Below the pieces are notes generated by a model, which worked only from the letters and a program-made list of their open reading frames with translations, ran no database searches and had not been told where the DNA came from. Of a stretch of DNA of 64,000 nt, positions 26,394 through 35,995 are shown in pieces (position 1 is the first letter of the stretch; every line of letters starts with the position of its first letter). Position numbers and translations under genes: made by a program. Source of the stretch: an uncultured Acetatifactor sp. (GTDB lineage: Bacteria > Bacillota > Clostridia > Lachnospirales > Lachnospiraceae); assembly GCA_910583845.1 (NCBI GenBank), contig CAJUAB010000008.1, positions 20,367 through 84,366 on the forward strand, in the 5' to 3' direction.

Positions 26394-28461
26394 CCATTTC
26401 CCGCTGCCCGTCCACGGCAAACGCAGTACCGTTCCATTGGTAGCACTGCATTGTGCCGTCTTGGTAGCTGACGGTAAGCCGGGAATTCTCTTCATCCCAT
26501 ACAAAATCCTCATACGCCGACGGGGCCTCCTGCGAAAGCGCGCCGACCAGGCAGGTATCCGCCCGGGAGATGAGAAGATAATCCAGATAAGCCGTTTCCC
26601 CCTCCTCTTCTGATACGTCCTGGAGGTATCGCAGCGTACAGGAAGCCGTTCCCTCAAGGACCACCTGCCGCTCCCATGCCACGTCCAGCCAGTACAGGAG
26701 AGACACATATCCCGACATTTCCTCATCACTGTCATAGGTGTAATCCGCCAGCACCCTCTCCCGTCCCCCTTCAAAGGACACAATCCTGCAGTGATAGTTT
26801 TCACCTGTCCAGATCAACGGATCGTCGGCGTCAAATACATCTTCATATGTGTAGTCGCGGCAGCGCAACAATTCATAGTCCATCTCCCCCGTCCACTGAT
26901 ACAGCTCGTCCGTGCCGGACGAACCGCCGTTTCTGTGGTGCATATTCAGGCGTCTCGTCTCCGGATAACACCTGTAATTTTCATTATCCAGTTCCTCTGG
27001 CACCCGCACGAACTCTTCCCGGGAGGGACTCCAGATAAAAGTGCTTACCGATCCGCCGTTGGCTCCATAATAATACAGCATCTGCAAATCCTGATAGCCG
27101 TCCGAGTTAAAATCCACAAAATAGAACGCATTGTCATAATCCCAATAACTGAATTCATCCCCTCTGGCGGACCCTGCCTCAAACACCTGAAAGGGTTCTT
27201 CCGCCCCCAAAGCGGTCACAGCGACCCGGTAAACTTTCTCATCCCAGATCCCGTTCTCCCGGGTTCCCACCATCTCACATGTAAAGGAAAATACCTGGCC
27301 CGGACCGATCTCCTCCACCAGCACATACTCGTCCCGTGTCAGGTCCGCCTCCATCGTATTCCCCTTCTCATCTTCGCGCCACCAATAAGTGGGTATGCTC
27401 TCATATCCCAATTTCCCGCCCGTTCTTCTCAGTTCCATGTCAAACGGATCACCGCTTCCCGGTATGTCAAAGCGGATCTGATACCACCGCCCCTCCCATA
27501 GGAAATACCCCCACTGCGTCTCTTCCGTCTCCAGCATGATAAAAGGATCATCGCAATACTGTCCGGCTTCGCGGGTGCGAAAATAGCAGCCGGTCATATC
27601 CGGATGCCGCGTCAGCAAATATTCCCGCCACTTTTCATAACCGGCAAACATCGGCATTTCAACCGGATTGATCTGCATCTCCTGCTCCTGGTTCTTCGCA
27701 TCCCAAAACCGCAGGCTCATACCGTTCCCGGCTGTCACATCCTTCGGCGTCTCCAGAAGTCTGTGTTCTGTAAAGAGAAAATTCATGCCGTCATACCAGA
27801 CACTGAGCCGGTCTATATCAAGGAAAGGTCCGTAGAAGGCATTTTTATCCGTCTTAAAATCATGAACATATCGCCGCGCTTCCTCCTCCCCCAGCCGCCA
27901 CTGCGGAACACTCTGCAGCAGTTCCTCCATGCTCTCCCGCCAGCTTCGGGTTCCCGCCGTGGAATAGATCTGATAAATGCCCCTGTCCGTTATCAGCCAG
28001 GTATACTGCCACCACCCCAGCGCCATAACGGCATATCCCTTCAGGCTCCCCTGAGGGTTGGGAAACAGCTGGATATATCCTGTGGCCGACTGGGGAGAAT
28101 CCGCTTTCCTCTCACTCCTCCTCCATATCGTGAGCACAATTTCCCAGGAGTCTCTCCACCAGGTGGGCCGCCCCACGTCCCCCTCCCTGCATTGCTCCAG
28201 CCTCTCCCACATACGGCTTACCAGTTCTTCCGTACCCCAGTTGACTTTCTTCACATCCCAGACATAAGGGTTGAAGCTCTCCAGAATTTCCGCCACCAGA
28301 TGATCTCTGCGCTCCAGGGGCACTTCCTTTTTTTCCCTGCGTGCCGTTTCAACGGGCATATCCTCAGAAGCGAAAAAGCCGTCCACAGCCATCAGCCATA
28401 CCAGTCCCAGAAACAACAACAGACTGGCCGCACAAATTCCCCGTTTAAGTTTCAGATCCAT
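26374..28461 (-). CDS. Exported protein of unknown function with FG-GAP/EF-hand-like motif
   Basis: A 695-residue protein I cannot assign to a characterised family. A basic start and a hydrophobic helix (ICAASLLLFLGLVWLMAV) indicate export or membrane anchoring. The rest is acidic and aromatic-rich, with many Trp and Tyr. Near residue 475, FYFVDFNSDGYQDLQMLYYY resembles the calcium-binding DxNxDG loop of FG-GAP/VCBS repeat proteins. ATG 28461 is chosen over the longer frame because GGAGAGG lies upstream and this removes the overlap with the Rpn gene. The alaS promoter is embedded in its 3' end. An extracellular binding role is possible but not shown. Confidence 0.7.
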   Translation of the reverse strand: MDLKLKRGICAASLLLFLGLVWLMAVDGFFASEDMPVETARREKKEVPLERRDHLVAEILESFNPYVWDVKKVNWGTEELVSRMWERLEQCREGDVGRPTWWRDSWEIVLTIWRRSERKADSPQSATGYIQLFPNPQGSLKGYAVMALGWWQYTWLITDRGIYQIYSTAGTRSWRESMEELLQSVPQWRLGEEEARRYVHDFKTDKNAFYGPFLDIDRLSVWYDGMNFLFTEHRLLETPKDVTAGNGMSLRFWDAKNQEQEMQINPVEMPMFAGYEKWREYLLTRHPDMTGCYFRTREAGQYCDDPFIMLETEETQWGYFLWEGRWYQIRFDIPGSGDPFDMELRRTGGKLGYESIPTYWWREDEKGNTMEADLTRDEYVLVEEIGPGQVFSFTCEMVGTRENGIWDEKVYRVAVTALGAEEPFQVFEAGSARGDEFSYWDYDNAFYFVDFNSDGYQDLQMLYYYGANGGSVSTFIWSPSREEFVRVPEELDNENYRCYPETRRLNMHHRNGGSSGTDELYQWTGEMDYELLRCRDYTYEDVFDADDPLIWTGENYHCRIVSFEGGRERVLADYTYDSDEEMSGYVSLLYWLDVAWERQVVLEGTASCTLRYLQDVSEEEGETAYLDYLLISRADTCLVGALSQEAPSAYEDFVWDEENSRLTVSYQDGTMQCYQWNGTAFAVDGQREMVDKFSD

Positions 28462-28513
28462 AATTCCTCTCCGCGCAAGGCCCTGCCCTCCCGGCAATAA
28501 ACAGATAAATTGT

Positions 28514-29695
28514 TCATTTCCCAATATAGCTTTCCGCCGCTTCCGGACCAAGTCCGTATTTTCTCATTATCTTTTCAGCAATCGTCCTGTCATCCATGCC
28601 CGCTTCCCTGAGCAGTTCGACAGCCCCCCAGATTCCCTGTTTCAGACCTTCACTTCTGCCCTGGTTTCTTCCCTCTTCCCTTCCCTCTTCTCTTCCTTCT
28701 TCCCTTCCCTCTTCTCTTCCTTCTTCTCTTCCCTCTTCTCTTCCTTCCTCCCTGCTGTCTTTCATCATTTCCTGAATTCCCAAACACATATCAAAACCTC
28801 CTCCCTGTGTCCGATATTTAGATGCCTTTATTTTCTGTAGTTCCGGTGAATGCGTCAGTTCATCAATGGCGTTTAACGCTATTCCGGAAACATCCCGGAA
28901 ATACTCTGTATTACTTTCTATAAAATGTTTCAGCTTATCCTTATCCCGGGCATACTTTACAAAGCCAAATACCGTTCTGAGTTCACTGTTATAGGAACAC
29001 AGTTCTTTCTCGTCCATCCGCCGGACATCCAGAATATTCATCTCCAGATCCCAGGCCAGTGAAGCCCACGGGCTGGGCGCAAACATTTCAGACAATCTTG
29101 TCGGTCCGTCCCACGGCTGCTCGCCCCAGTACAATACCAGTGTAATGCAGGGCAGTATTTTATCGCTCTTCAAAAACCGGCTCATGTATTCTCCGTCCGT
29201 AATCCCCGCCGGGACATGTCTGCTGCCGCCTTCGTCCCTCCATTCAATATTGTGCTTTTCCTCAATTACCCGGATCTGGCGGGCATAATTTACAAAATCC
29301 AATTCAAGCACCCGAAAAGGCATCTGGTAGTTTATGGCATCCTGATTTTCCACCCCCAATATGACCAGCCTGCGGCCATCCCTGACCGATTTGGCCACGT
29401 CCCTGTACTGGACAAGAGCCGTGCCGCCATACTCCTTTGCCAGCCTGAGATACGCTGTCTCCTTAATATCCTCGTCCATCAGGTCACCCGGAGAAACCGG
29501 TGCGTCCGCAAGTACTGTACGGTTGAATACCTCGGCAAAATTCTCATTCCTGGTTTTAAACAAAAGTGTCGTGACTGTGTCTTTCTTCGTTCCCTGCCCG
29601 GCAATTTTTCCATCGCCTGTCGTTGTCTTCTTTTTGACCTCTTCGCCGGCATCGCCCATGTTCCGGGGAGTCTCCATATTCTTTTGCGCCGTCAC
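28514..29695 (-). CDS. Rpn/YhgA-type PD-(D/E)XK nuclease-like protein with EEGR repeats
   Basis: A 393-residue protein of the recombination-promoting nuclease / transposase_31-like family. The nuclease core is visible near residues 85-125, with VILGVENQDAINYQMPFRVL matching the GxENQ form of the PD-(D/E)XK motif. An alpha-helical middle (SNTEYFRDVSGIALNAIDEL) follows. At residues 315-342 seven perfect REEG units form a charged helix before a C-terminal region with a UBA-like look (MDDRTIAEKIMRKYGLGPEA). The start is GTG 29695, supported by GAGGAGG seven bases upstream. Related proteins are numerous in this clade; their cellular role is debated. Confidence 0.85.
   Translation of the reverse strand: MTAQKNMETPRNMGDAGEEVKKKTTTGDGKIAGQGTKKDTVTTLLFKTRNENFAEVFNRTVLADAPVSPGDLMDEDIKETAYLRLAKEYGGTALVQYRDVAKSVRDGRRLVILGVENQDAINYQMPFRVLELDFVNYARQIRVIEEKHNIEWRDEGGSRHVPAGITDGEYMSRFLKSDKILPCITLVLYWGEQPWDGPTRLSEMFAPSPWASLAWDLEMNILDVRRMDEKELCSYNSELRTVFGFVKYARDKDKLKHFIESNTEYFRDVSGIALNAIDELTHSPELQKIKASKYRTQGGGFDMCLGIQEMMKDSREEGREEGREEGREEGREEGREEGREEGRNQGRSEGLKQGIWGAVELLREAGMDDRTIAEKIMRKYGLGPEAAESYIGK
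28670..28753 (-). repeat. 12-bp tandem repeat encoding (REEG)7
   Basis: Seven near-identical 12-bp units inside the Rpn-type gene encode Arg-Glu-Glu-Gly. Because the unit is a multiple of three, slippage would change helix length without breaking the frame. Codons vary slightly between units (GAA/GAG, AGA/AGG). Confidence 0.95.
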
Positions 29696-29747
29696 AGATA
29701 TACCTCCTCATTTCCAGCGAGAAATGTGTATTTTCCGCTATATAAGC

Positions 29748-29776
29748 AGTTTATCATAGGGATACGGGGATTGCAA
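29748..29776 (-). promoter_or_regulatory. Promoter of the Rpn-type gene
   Basis: Minus-strand TTGCAA (29776-29771), 17-bp spacer, TAAACT (29753-29748), about 50 bp before the GTG start and after the terminator of the preceding operon. Confidence 0.55.
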
Positions 29777-29795
29777 GTCGCAGACAAAACGAAAA

Positions 29796-29832
29796 AAGGT
29801 GTAAAGCCCGCTGTACAGAGTCTTTACACCTT
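29796..29832 (-). terminator. Terminator of the inositol operon
   Basis: Perfect 11-bp stem AAGGTGTAAAG / CTTTACACCTT followed on the minus strand by TTTTTTCG, 14 bp past the alcohol dehydrogenase stop. Confidence 0.92.
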
Positions 29833-29846
29833 ACTATAGAATGCCT

Positions 29847-31001
29847 TCAGGCCAATACCTTTCTGTAAATCATCTCAATATCTTCCGCCAGCAGCTGTTT
29901 CCTTGTGTTGGCCGGAGAGCCGGAAGCCAGGGCATCCTGGGTCATCTTGGGGATTTTCTCCAGAAAATCCACCCTCCCGATCCCATATTCCACGGGAGTG
30001 GGAATATGGCAGAACCGGCACAATTCCTCACAGGCGCGGATGAATTTTTCCGCCGCCTCCAGATCCGGTTCCGCCGGTCCCGCCACCTTAACAGCCCTTC
30101 CCAGATCGGCAAAGCGGTCCGACGCTTCTCTGTACACATAGGCAAAACAGGCGGGCAACAGCATGGCATTGCTGACTCCATGCGGCACATGGAACAGCGC
30201 GCCGATGGGACGGCTCATGCCATGGATCACCGTGACGGAGGCGTTGTTGAAGGCAATCCCCGCCTCCAGCGCCGCCAGACTCATCTGCGTCCGCGCCCGC
30301 ACATCCTCCCCTTTGGTATAACAAATGGGCAGATATTCAAAAATCCTCTTCACGGCGCTGAGTGCCAGAGTATCCGTCATAGGCTGCGCCTTTCTGGAGG
30401 TATAGGCCTCCGCCGCATGGCAGAGGGCGTCCAGTCCCGTAGCCGCCGTTATGGCAGGGGGCGCCGTCATGGTGAATCTGGGGTCATCCACCGCCATGTC
30501 AGGCATCAACGGCCTGCCCTTCAGCAGCATTTTGATATCAGCCTCCGTATTGGTAATAATGGTAAACTGCGTGGCTTCCGAACCCGTTCCGCTGGTGGTG
30601 GGAATGGCAACCATGGGAGGCAGACTTCCTGTGATTTCTCTTCCATACCAATCGTTGATGGACCCCCCATTCATTGCCACCACGCCGATGGCTTTCATGG
30701 TGTCGATGGGAGAGCCGCCCCCCACCGCCACCAGAAAATCACAGTTTTCCCTCTCCCAGGCTTTTCTGCCGGCCTCCACCATTTTGTCCGTGGGTTCTCC
30801 CGTGACGCCATCAAACACCGCAAAGCCCACACCGGTTTTTTCAAGCATCCCCGTCACGGTGTCGATGTTCCCCAGCCTGACCATCACGGAGTCCGTGACC
30901 ACCAGCGCCTTTCTGCCGAATCCCGCAACGGACGCAGCGGCCTGCTCCAGCGCGCCTTCCCCGTAAAAGATCTGTCCGGGCATAATAAATTGATTAGCCA
31001 T
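29847..31001 (-). CDS. Iron-containing alcohol dehydrogenase
   Basis: A 384-residue group III (Fe-ADH) NAD(P)-dependent dehydrogenase. The nucleotide region has FYGEGALEQAAASVAGFGRK and VAVGGGSPIDTMKAIGVV. Metal ligands lie in GLDALCHAAEAY and in RPIGALFHVPHGVSNAMLLP near residue 260. It would oxidise an alcohol or reduce an aldehyde. At the end of an inositol operon it may reduce malonate semialdehyde or another product aldehyde, but that is inference. ATG 31001 is used because GGAAGGAAG lies upstream. It is the last gene before a strong terminator. Confidence 0.9.
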   Translation of the reverse strand: MANQFIMPGQIFYGEGALEQAAASVAGFGRKALVVTDSVMVRLGNIDTVTGMLEKTGVGFAVFDGVTGEPTDKMVEAGRKAWERENCDFLVAVGGGSPIDTMKAIGVVAMNGGSINDWYGREITGSLPPMVAIPTTSGTGSEATQFTIITNTEADIKMLLKGRPLMPDMAVDDPRFTMTAPPAITAATGLDALCHAAEAYTSRKAQPMTDTLALSAVKRIFEYLPICYTKGEDVRARTQMSLAALEAGIAFNNASVTVIHGMSRPIGALFHVPHGVSNAMLLPACFAYVYREASDRFADLGRAVKVAGPAEPDLEAAEKFIRACEELCRFCHIPTPVEYGIGRVDFLEKIPKMTQDALASGSPANTRKQLLAEDIEMIYRKVLA

Positions 31002-31114
31002 GTTTATCTTCCTTCCATAAATAAAGTTCCAGACCATTTTGAAACGTTCCCCGCAAGTGACGGGATGTGTGTCAGAAAATCTTCACAGATCACCGGAAAG
31101 ACATACGCAAGGAC

Positions 31115-32128
31115 TCAGTCCAGTTCCGATACTTTTACAGGTCTGTGTTCTTCCACGGACTTTTTGGCCGCCAGACCGATCTTTACGGCCTGCATGCCCG
31201 CATGAATGCCCACGGGCACCTCTTTGCCTCTCTCGCAGGCATCCACAAACTGCCGCATTTCCTCTGAGAAAGACTCCATATACCTCTCCAGAAAGAAGTA
31301 CAGGGGCTTTTCTCCGGTCACTCCCTCCGCGTTTGAAATAACCACGGAGGAAAGCGTGTCATTGGAGGTGGCCGCCATGCCCCTGGAACCGAACAGCTCC
31401 GCCCTCTGATCATAGCCATAGGCGGCACGTCTGGAATTGTCGATGACAGCCAGCGCCCCACAGGTCATCTTCATGGTGATTATGGCGGTATCCACATCCC
31501 CCTGCTCTCCTATGGCGGGGTCCACCAGCACTGCGGACTGGACATACACCTCTTCCACATCACTGTCGGTCAAAAAGCATGCCATATCAAAATCATGAAT
31601 GGTCATGTCCAGGAACATACCTCCCGACACCTTAATATATGCGGGATCAGGCGGCTGCGGGTCCCGGGAAGTGATCTTCAGCACATGAGCCTCCCCGATT
31701 TTCCCCTCGTCATAAGCCTTTCTCACCGCCGCGAAATTGTGATCAAAGCGACGGTTAAAGCCCACCTGGAACCTGCACCCGGGATGGGCGGCAAGCGCCT
31801 GCTCCACAGCTCTGATCCGGTCCAGGGCATGGTCCACCGGCTTCTCGCAGAACACATGTTTCCCGGCCTCTATAGCCTCTATGGAGATGGACGCGTGGGT
31901 GTCCGTGGAAGAACACACCAGCACTGCGTCAATCTCCGGATCTGCTATGATCTCCCGGTAATCCTTACTGATTTTCGGGACGCCCATACTGCGCACAAAG
32001 TCCTCCGTCTCCTCACTCATAAAGGGATCAGCCACCGCTTTCACACAGGCGTTTTTCACATGATAGGTAATGGACTGCAGATGCACCTTACCGATGCGTC
32101 CTGCGCCGATTATACCGATATTGATCAT
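31115..32128 (-). CDS. iolG: Inositol 2-dehydrogenase-type oxidoreductase
   Basis: A 337-residue Gfo/Idh/MocA dehydrogenase. The N-terminal NAD fold begins INIGIIGAGRIGKVH. The substrate lysine is in the conserved EKP of HVFCEKPVDHALDR near residue 95. DMTIHDFDMACFL near residue 165 carries the catalytic Asp/His pair. It would oxidise myo-inositol at C2 to scyllo-inosose. Other cyclitols or sugars are possible within this family, but the iolE, iolD, iolB and iolC neighbours support inositol. ATG 32128 has GGAGGATAAG upstream; the longer frame starts too close to a ribosome site. Confidence 0.85.
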   Translation of the reverse strand: MINIGIIGAGRIGKVHLQSITYHVKNACVKAVADPFMSEETEDFVRSMGVPKISKDYREIIADPEIDAVLVCSSTDTHASISIEAIEAGKHVFCEKPVDHALDRIRAVEQALAAHPGCRFQVGFNRRFDHNFAAVRKAYDEGKIGEAHVLKITSRDPQPPDPAYIKVSGGMFLDMTIHDFDMACFLTDSDVEEVYVQSAVLVDPAIGEQGDVDTAIITMKMTCGALAVIDNSRRAAYGYDQRAELFGSRGMAATSNDTLSSVVISNAEGVTGEKPLYFFLERYMESFSEEMRQFVDACERGKEVPVGIHAGMQAVKIGLAAKKSVEEHRPVKVSELD

Positions 32129-32194
32129 TTTCTTATCCTCCATCCGCCCGCTTTTGCAGGCAATTTTTCCATCTCTTTCCGCAGCGCGGATTCC

Positions 32195-33091
32195 TTACAG
32201 TCCCGCTTTCTCCGCTATGTACTGCCTGGCCTTGATGGCGTACTCCAGCGGATTGGCCACCGCCGGGTCCTGCTCCGCCTCCACCAGCACATAGCCTTCA
32301 TATCCAGTATCCGCCAGGATCTCAAAAATGGGAGCAAAATCCAGGCTTCCGTCCCCGGGCACCGTAAAGGTCCCCAGACGTACACCCTGCAGAAAGCTCA
32401 GATTCTCCTCTTTCACCCGCTTTACGACCTGGGGGCGGATATCTTTCAGGTGTACATGTCTGGTTCTGTCCGCATACTTTTTCAGCACCGCCAGATAATC
32501 CTCGCCGCAGTAAGCCAGATGACCGCTGTCAAACAAAAGCCCCACCAATCCAGGGTCCGTGTGCTCCATCATCCGGTCAATCTCCGCCGCAGTCTGCACC
32601 ACGGTTCCCATGTGATGATGAAAAGTCAGGGCAATCCCCCTGTCCTTCGCTATCCTGCCCAGCCTGTCAAGGCCTGTGCACAAAAGCTCCCATTCCCTGT
32701 CATTCATCACATATTTGTCCCGGAAAATGGACTGATCCGTCCCCTGTATGGAATGCCCCTGCTCGGAGACGCCCACCACCCTGGCCCCCATTTCCTTCAA
32801 AAAGGTAATATGTTCTATAAATCCCCTCTCGGTCTCCTCGTAGGGAGCCGTGGTGAGATATGTGGAATACCAGGCGTTACAGATCTGCATCCCCCGCAGT
32901 TTCAGCGCCTTTTTCAGCACCGCCGTATCCCGGGGATATTTGTTGCCCACCTCGCAGCCGGTAAAACCCGCCAGAGCCATCTCTGACACACATTGTTCAA
33001 AGGTGTTTTCTGCTCCAAGATCAGGCATATCATCGTTTGTCCACGCGATGGGCGCTATGCCCAAATGTACTTTTTCCTTATTTAACATCAA
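32195..33091 (-). CDS. iolE: 2-keto-myo-inositol dehydratase
   Basis: A 298-residue TIM-barrel (AP endonuclease 2 family) enzyme for the second step of inositol breakdown, dehydrating scyllo-inosose to a trihydroxycyclohexanedione. The IolE signature LGIAPIAWTNDDMPDLG is at the N-terminus. Metal-site segments FHHHMGTVVQT, LLFDSGHLAY and HVHLKDIRP are intact, and VLVEAEQDPAVANPLEYA is near the C-terminus. The start overlaps the iolD stop by four bases, showing tight coupling. Confidence 0.93.
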   Translation of the reverse strand: MMLNKEKVHLGIAPIAWTNDDMPDLGAENTFEQCVSEMALAGFTGCEVGNKYPRDTAVLKKALKLRGMQICNAWYSTYLTTAPYEETERGFIEHITFLKEMGARVVGVSEQGHSIQGTDQSIFRDKYVMNDREWELLCTGLDRLGRIAKDRGIALTFHHHMGTVVQTAAEIDRMMEHTDPGLVGLLFDSGHLAYCGEDYLAVLKKYADRTRHVHLKDIRPQVVKRVKEENLSFLQGVRLGTFTVPGDGSLDFAPIFEILADTGYEGYVLVEAEQDPAVANPLEYAIKARQYIAEKAGL

Positions 33092-35007
33092 TACTTCCTC
33101 GCCTTCTCCAGATTCTTCCTCTTATTTTCACAGGCGCAACGCACCTTTTCATTTTCGGAGGTTTCCGCAAGACCCACATGCCACCAGGCCCCGTAACCGT
33201 CCGTCATGGTTTTGGGCAGCACCTTGATGTCGATCAGGGTGGACACCTCCTGCCGCAGACTGTCTTGCAGGGCGGCATCCAGCTCCTCCATATTTTTGAC
33301 CCGGTAGGTCCTGACACCGTAGCCCGCGGCGCAGGCGGCAAAGTCAATGGGAATCAGATCCCCCAGCAGCTTCCCCTCCCGGTCCCTGTAGCGGAACTCC
33401 GTGGCCAGATTGCCTATGCCGTTGGACATCTCCAGATTGTTGATACAGCCAAAACCGCTGTTGTCAAAGAGCAGCACGTTGATCTTTCTGTGTTCCTGTA
33501 TGGAAGTCACCAGCTCCGAGTGCAGCATCAGAAAGCTGCCGTCGCCGCACATGGCGTACACTTCCCTTCCGGGCTCCGCCAATTTGGAACCCAGAGCCCC
33601 CGCGATCTCATAGCCCATGCAGGAATAGCCGTACTCCATGTTGTAGGAATACCGGACGTCCGAGGTCCACATACGCTGTAAATCGCCGGGCAGGGACCCC
33701 GCCGCTCCCACGCAGATGGCATCCGCCGGAATCAGTTCCCTCACCCTGGCCACCACCGCCGTCTGGGTAAGAACGCTGTCTGTCATCCTGTGGAACTCCG
33801 GTATGGTTCTGGGATCGCCCGCGTCGATCAGCGGCTTGAAATCCTCACCGTAGGTATAGGCGGAAAGGCGGGCCATCTCTTCTTCCCATCTCTCCTTGAC
33901 CCTCACAATTTCTTCGGTGTAGCCGGAACAGTAACCCGCCTGACGCAATCTGTCTCCCAGTTCCAGAATAGCCAGCTTCGCGTCCGCCACTACCTTTACG
34001 GCCCCCAGCTTGTAAGCGTCAAAGCGGGAGGTATTTATGGCGACAATTTCCGCTCCCTCCCCGAACAGAGACTTGGAAGCGGTGGTAAAATCGGAGAAAC
34101 GGGTACCGATGCCCAGAATCAGGTCTGCCTGACCGGCTGCTTCATTTCCCGCGCTGCTGCCCGTAACCCCCAGTCCCCCGATATTATATGGATGGGAGGA
34201 AAGACAGGCTGTCTTACCGCTCTGTGTCTCCGCAAAGGGAATGGCAAATTCCTGGCAGAACTGTTCCAGCGCCTCCCCCGCCTCCGAGTACCGGACACCG
34301 CCGCCGCAGATGACCAGAGGCTTTTTCGCTGCCAGAATCCGCGCTACCGCATCTTCCAGTTCTTCCCGGGCCGGTACGGTCCTCACAATGCGGTGCACTC
34401 TCTTTTTGAAAAATTCCTCCGGGAAATCATAGCACTCCCCCTCCACATCCTGGGGCAGGGAAATGCATACCGCCCCCGTCTCCGCCGTGTCCGTCAGCAC
34501 GCGCATGGCATTGATCATGGCGGACATCAGCTGCTCGGGCCTGGCGATTCTGTCCCAGTACCGGCACACAGCCCGATAAGCGTCATTGGTAGTGGTTGCC
34601 AGAGAATTGACCTGCTCAAACTGCTGCAATACCGGGTCCGGCTGTCGGGTGGAAAAAGCGTCCGCCGGAAACAGCAGCAGGGGCACATGATTTACCGTGG
34701 CCGTGGCCGCCGCCGTGATCATGTTCGCTGCCCCCGGTCCGATGGAGGAAGCGCAGGCTATGATTTTCCTCCGGTTGTTCTGTTTTGCGAAAGCCATGGC
34801 TGCATGGGCCATCCCCTGCTCGTTTTTCCCCTGATAGACCCTGAGGCCGCCCGGACTGTTGTCCAGCGCTTCCCCCAGACCGCAGACAATTCCATGTCCG
34901 AATATGGTAAAGATTCCTTCTACAAATCTGTTTTCCCGCCCGTCAAAGGAGACAAACTGGTTATCCAGAAACCGGACCAGCGCCTGAGCGGTTGTCATAT
35001 ATGCCAT
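33088..35007 (-). CDS. iolD: 3D-(3,5/4)-trihydroxycyclohexane-1,2-dione acylhydrolase
   Basis: A 639-residue thiamine-diphosphate enzyme that opens the cyclohexane ring to 5-deoxy-glucuronate. The N-terminal Pyr domain contains IFGHGIVCGLGEAL and IACASSIGPGAANMITAAA. A middle transhydrogenase-like domain and the C-terminal PP domain follow, with the ThDP motif MCGDGSFLML ... LLFDNSGFGC. Length and order match Bacillus IolD. It lies upstream of iolE in the same operon. Confidence 0.94.
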   Translation of the reverse strand: MAYMTTAQALVRFLDNQFVSFDGRENRFVEGIFTIFGHGIVCGLGEALDNSPGGLRVYQGKNEQGMAHAAMAFAKQNNRRKIIACASSIGPGAANMITAAATATVNHVPLLLFPADAFSTRQPDPVLQQFEQVNSLATTTNDAYRAVCRYWDRIARPEQLMSAMINAMRVLTDTAETGAVCISLPQDVEGECYDFPEEFFKKRVHRIVRTVPAREELEDAVARILAAKKPLVICGGGVRYSEAGEALEQFCQEFAIPFAETQSGKTACLSSHPYNIGGLGVTGSSAGNEAAGQADLILGIGTRFSDFTTASKSLFGEGAEIVAINTSRFDAYKLGAVKVVADAKLAILELGDRLRQAGYCSGYTEEIVRVKERWEEEMARLSAYTYGEDFKPLIDAGDPRTIPEFHRMTDSVLTQTAVVARVRELIPADAICVGAAGSLPGDLQRMWTSDVRYSYNMEYGYSCMGYEIAGALGSKLAEPGREVYAMCGDGSFLMLHSELVTSIQEHRKINVLLFDNSGFGCINNLEMSNGIGNLATEFRYRDREGKLLGDLIPIDFAACAAGYGVRTYRVKNMEELDAALQDSLRQEVSTLIDIKVLPKTMTDGYGAWWHVGLAETSENEKVRCACENKRKNLEKARKY

Positions 35008-35149
35008 ACTTACCCCACCTTTCTTATGAAGAGTCTCGTATCCCCCCTACAGACACGCACTCCCTTGATGGATGTCCGGTCACTTTCGGGTGCCCTGACA
35101 TCCATCAGCGCGTCTTCCAGGCAGATACTGTTTTGAGTTCCGTATCCGC

Positions 35150-35926
35150 TTATTCATAATCAGAATGGTCCAGCCACTCATGTTCCGGGTCCACAATCCG
35201 GGTTTTGCGCCAGGGGTCTCCCTCCAGATGCCGGATCAGCCATGCATAATACATCCTGTAGCCCGGTGCCGCCACCTGCTGGTGGGCCTGCATGGGGGTC
35301 ACCGCCAGACATCCCTGGTCCTGTACCCGGAAGCACTGCTCCCCCACAAATCCCACGCCAAACCCCTGGGGCTTGTCGAACTCATAGTAGTACAGTTCCG
35401 GCTGGGGATGATGATGGGGCGGATAACTGGACCAGCAGCCGGGCTTATGAAACACTTCCCCCATGACCATATTGGACCAGGGCGCGTTCTCATAGTCAAA
35501 AACCGTCAGCACCTGCCGGTGTGCCGTGCCCTCCCACTGTTCTTTCCCGAATTCCTGTAAGGTACACATCTGGGGCGTGTAAAACACAGTGTCAAACCCG
35601 TTCTGATTGGTGGTCTGCTGGATCAGCAGTCTGCTGTCCTCCTGGGCCGTGACGATCATTTCTTTCCTGCGGCAGCAGTGCAGGCAACAGGGTTTATCCA
35701 AAAAGACGCTGCGCCGCTCCCCGATCTCCCGTTTTCCCTCAAAGGCATAGAGGACCTTGCCGGAAAGCAGCATCACGGCTGTCTCCTTCTCCTGCTCCAG
35801 CAGCCGGAGCTTCTGCCCCGCCGCCAGCCTCTGCACCCGCACATCCATCATCATGTGGCTGTTTTTCCCGTTTTCCTGACAGAGAATCTTTTCTCCCTGT
35901 CCATTGTACTCTGGATTCTCGTACAT
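35150..35926 (-). CDS. iolB: 5-deoxy-glucuronate isomerase
   Basis: A 258-residue bicupin that isomerises 5-deoxy-glucuronate to 2-deoxy-5-keto-gluconate. IolB hallmarks are visible: YPPHHHPQPELYYYEFDKPQ with its metal-binding histidines near residue 175, GFGVGFVG after it, and YAWLIRHLEGDPW near the C-terminus. ATG 35926 is chosen because GGGAGGG sits directly upstream and the peptide start fits the family. It lies between iolC and iolD in the operon. Confidence 0.93.
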   Translation of the reverse strand: MYENPEYNGQGEKILCQENGKNSHMMMDVRVQRLAAGQKLRLLEQEKETAVMLLSGKVLYAFEGKREIGERRSVFLDKPCCLHCCRRKEMIVTAQEDSRLLIQQTTNQNGFDTVFYTPQMCTLQEFGKEQWEGTAHRQVLTVFDYENAPWSNMVMGEVFHKPGCWSSYPPHHHPQPELYYYEFDKPQGFGVGFVGEQCFRVQDQGCLAVTPMQAHQQVAAPGYRMYYAWLIRHLEGDPWRKTRIVDPEHEWLDHSDYE

Positions 35927-35995
35927 ACCATCCCTCCCAATGGAGATCCTCTGATCTCCCAATCGCCGCGCGATGGCTCTGAAGCGTAAACTCCC

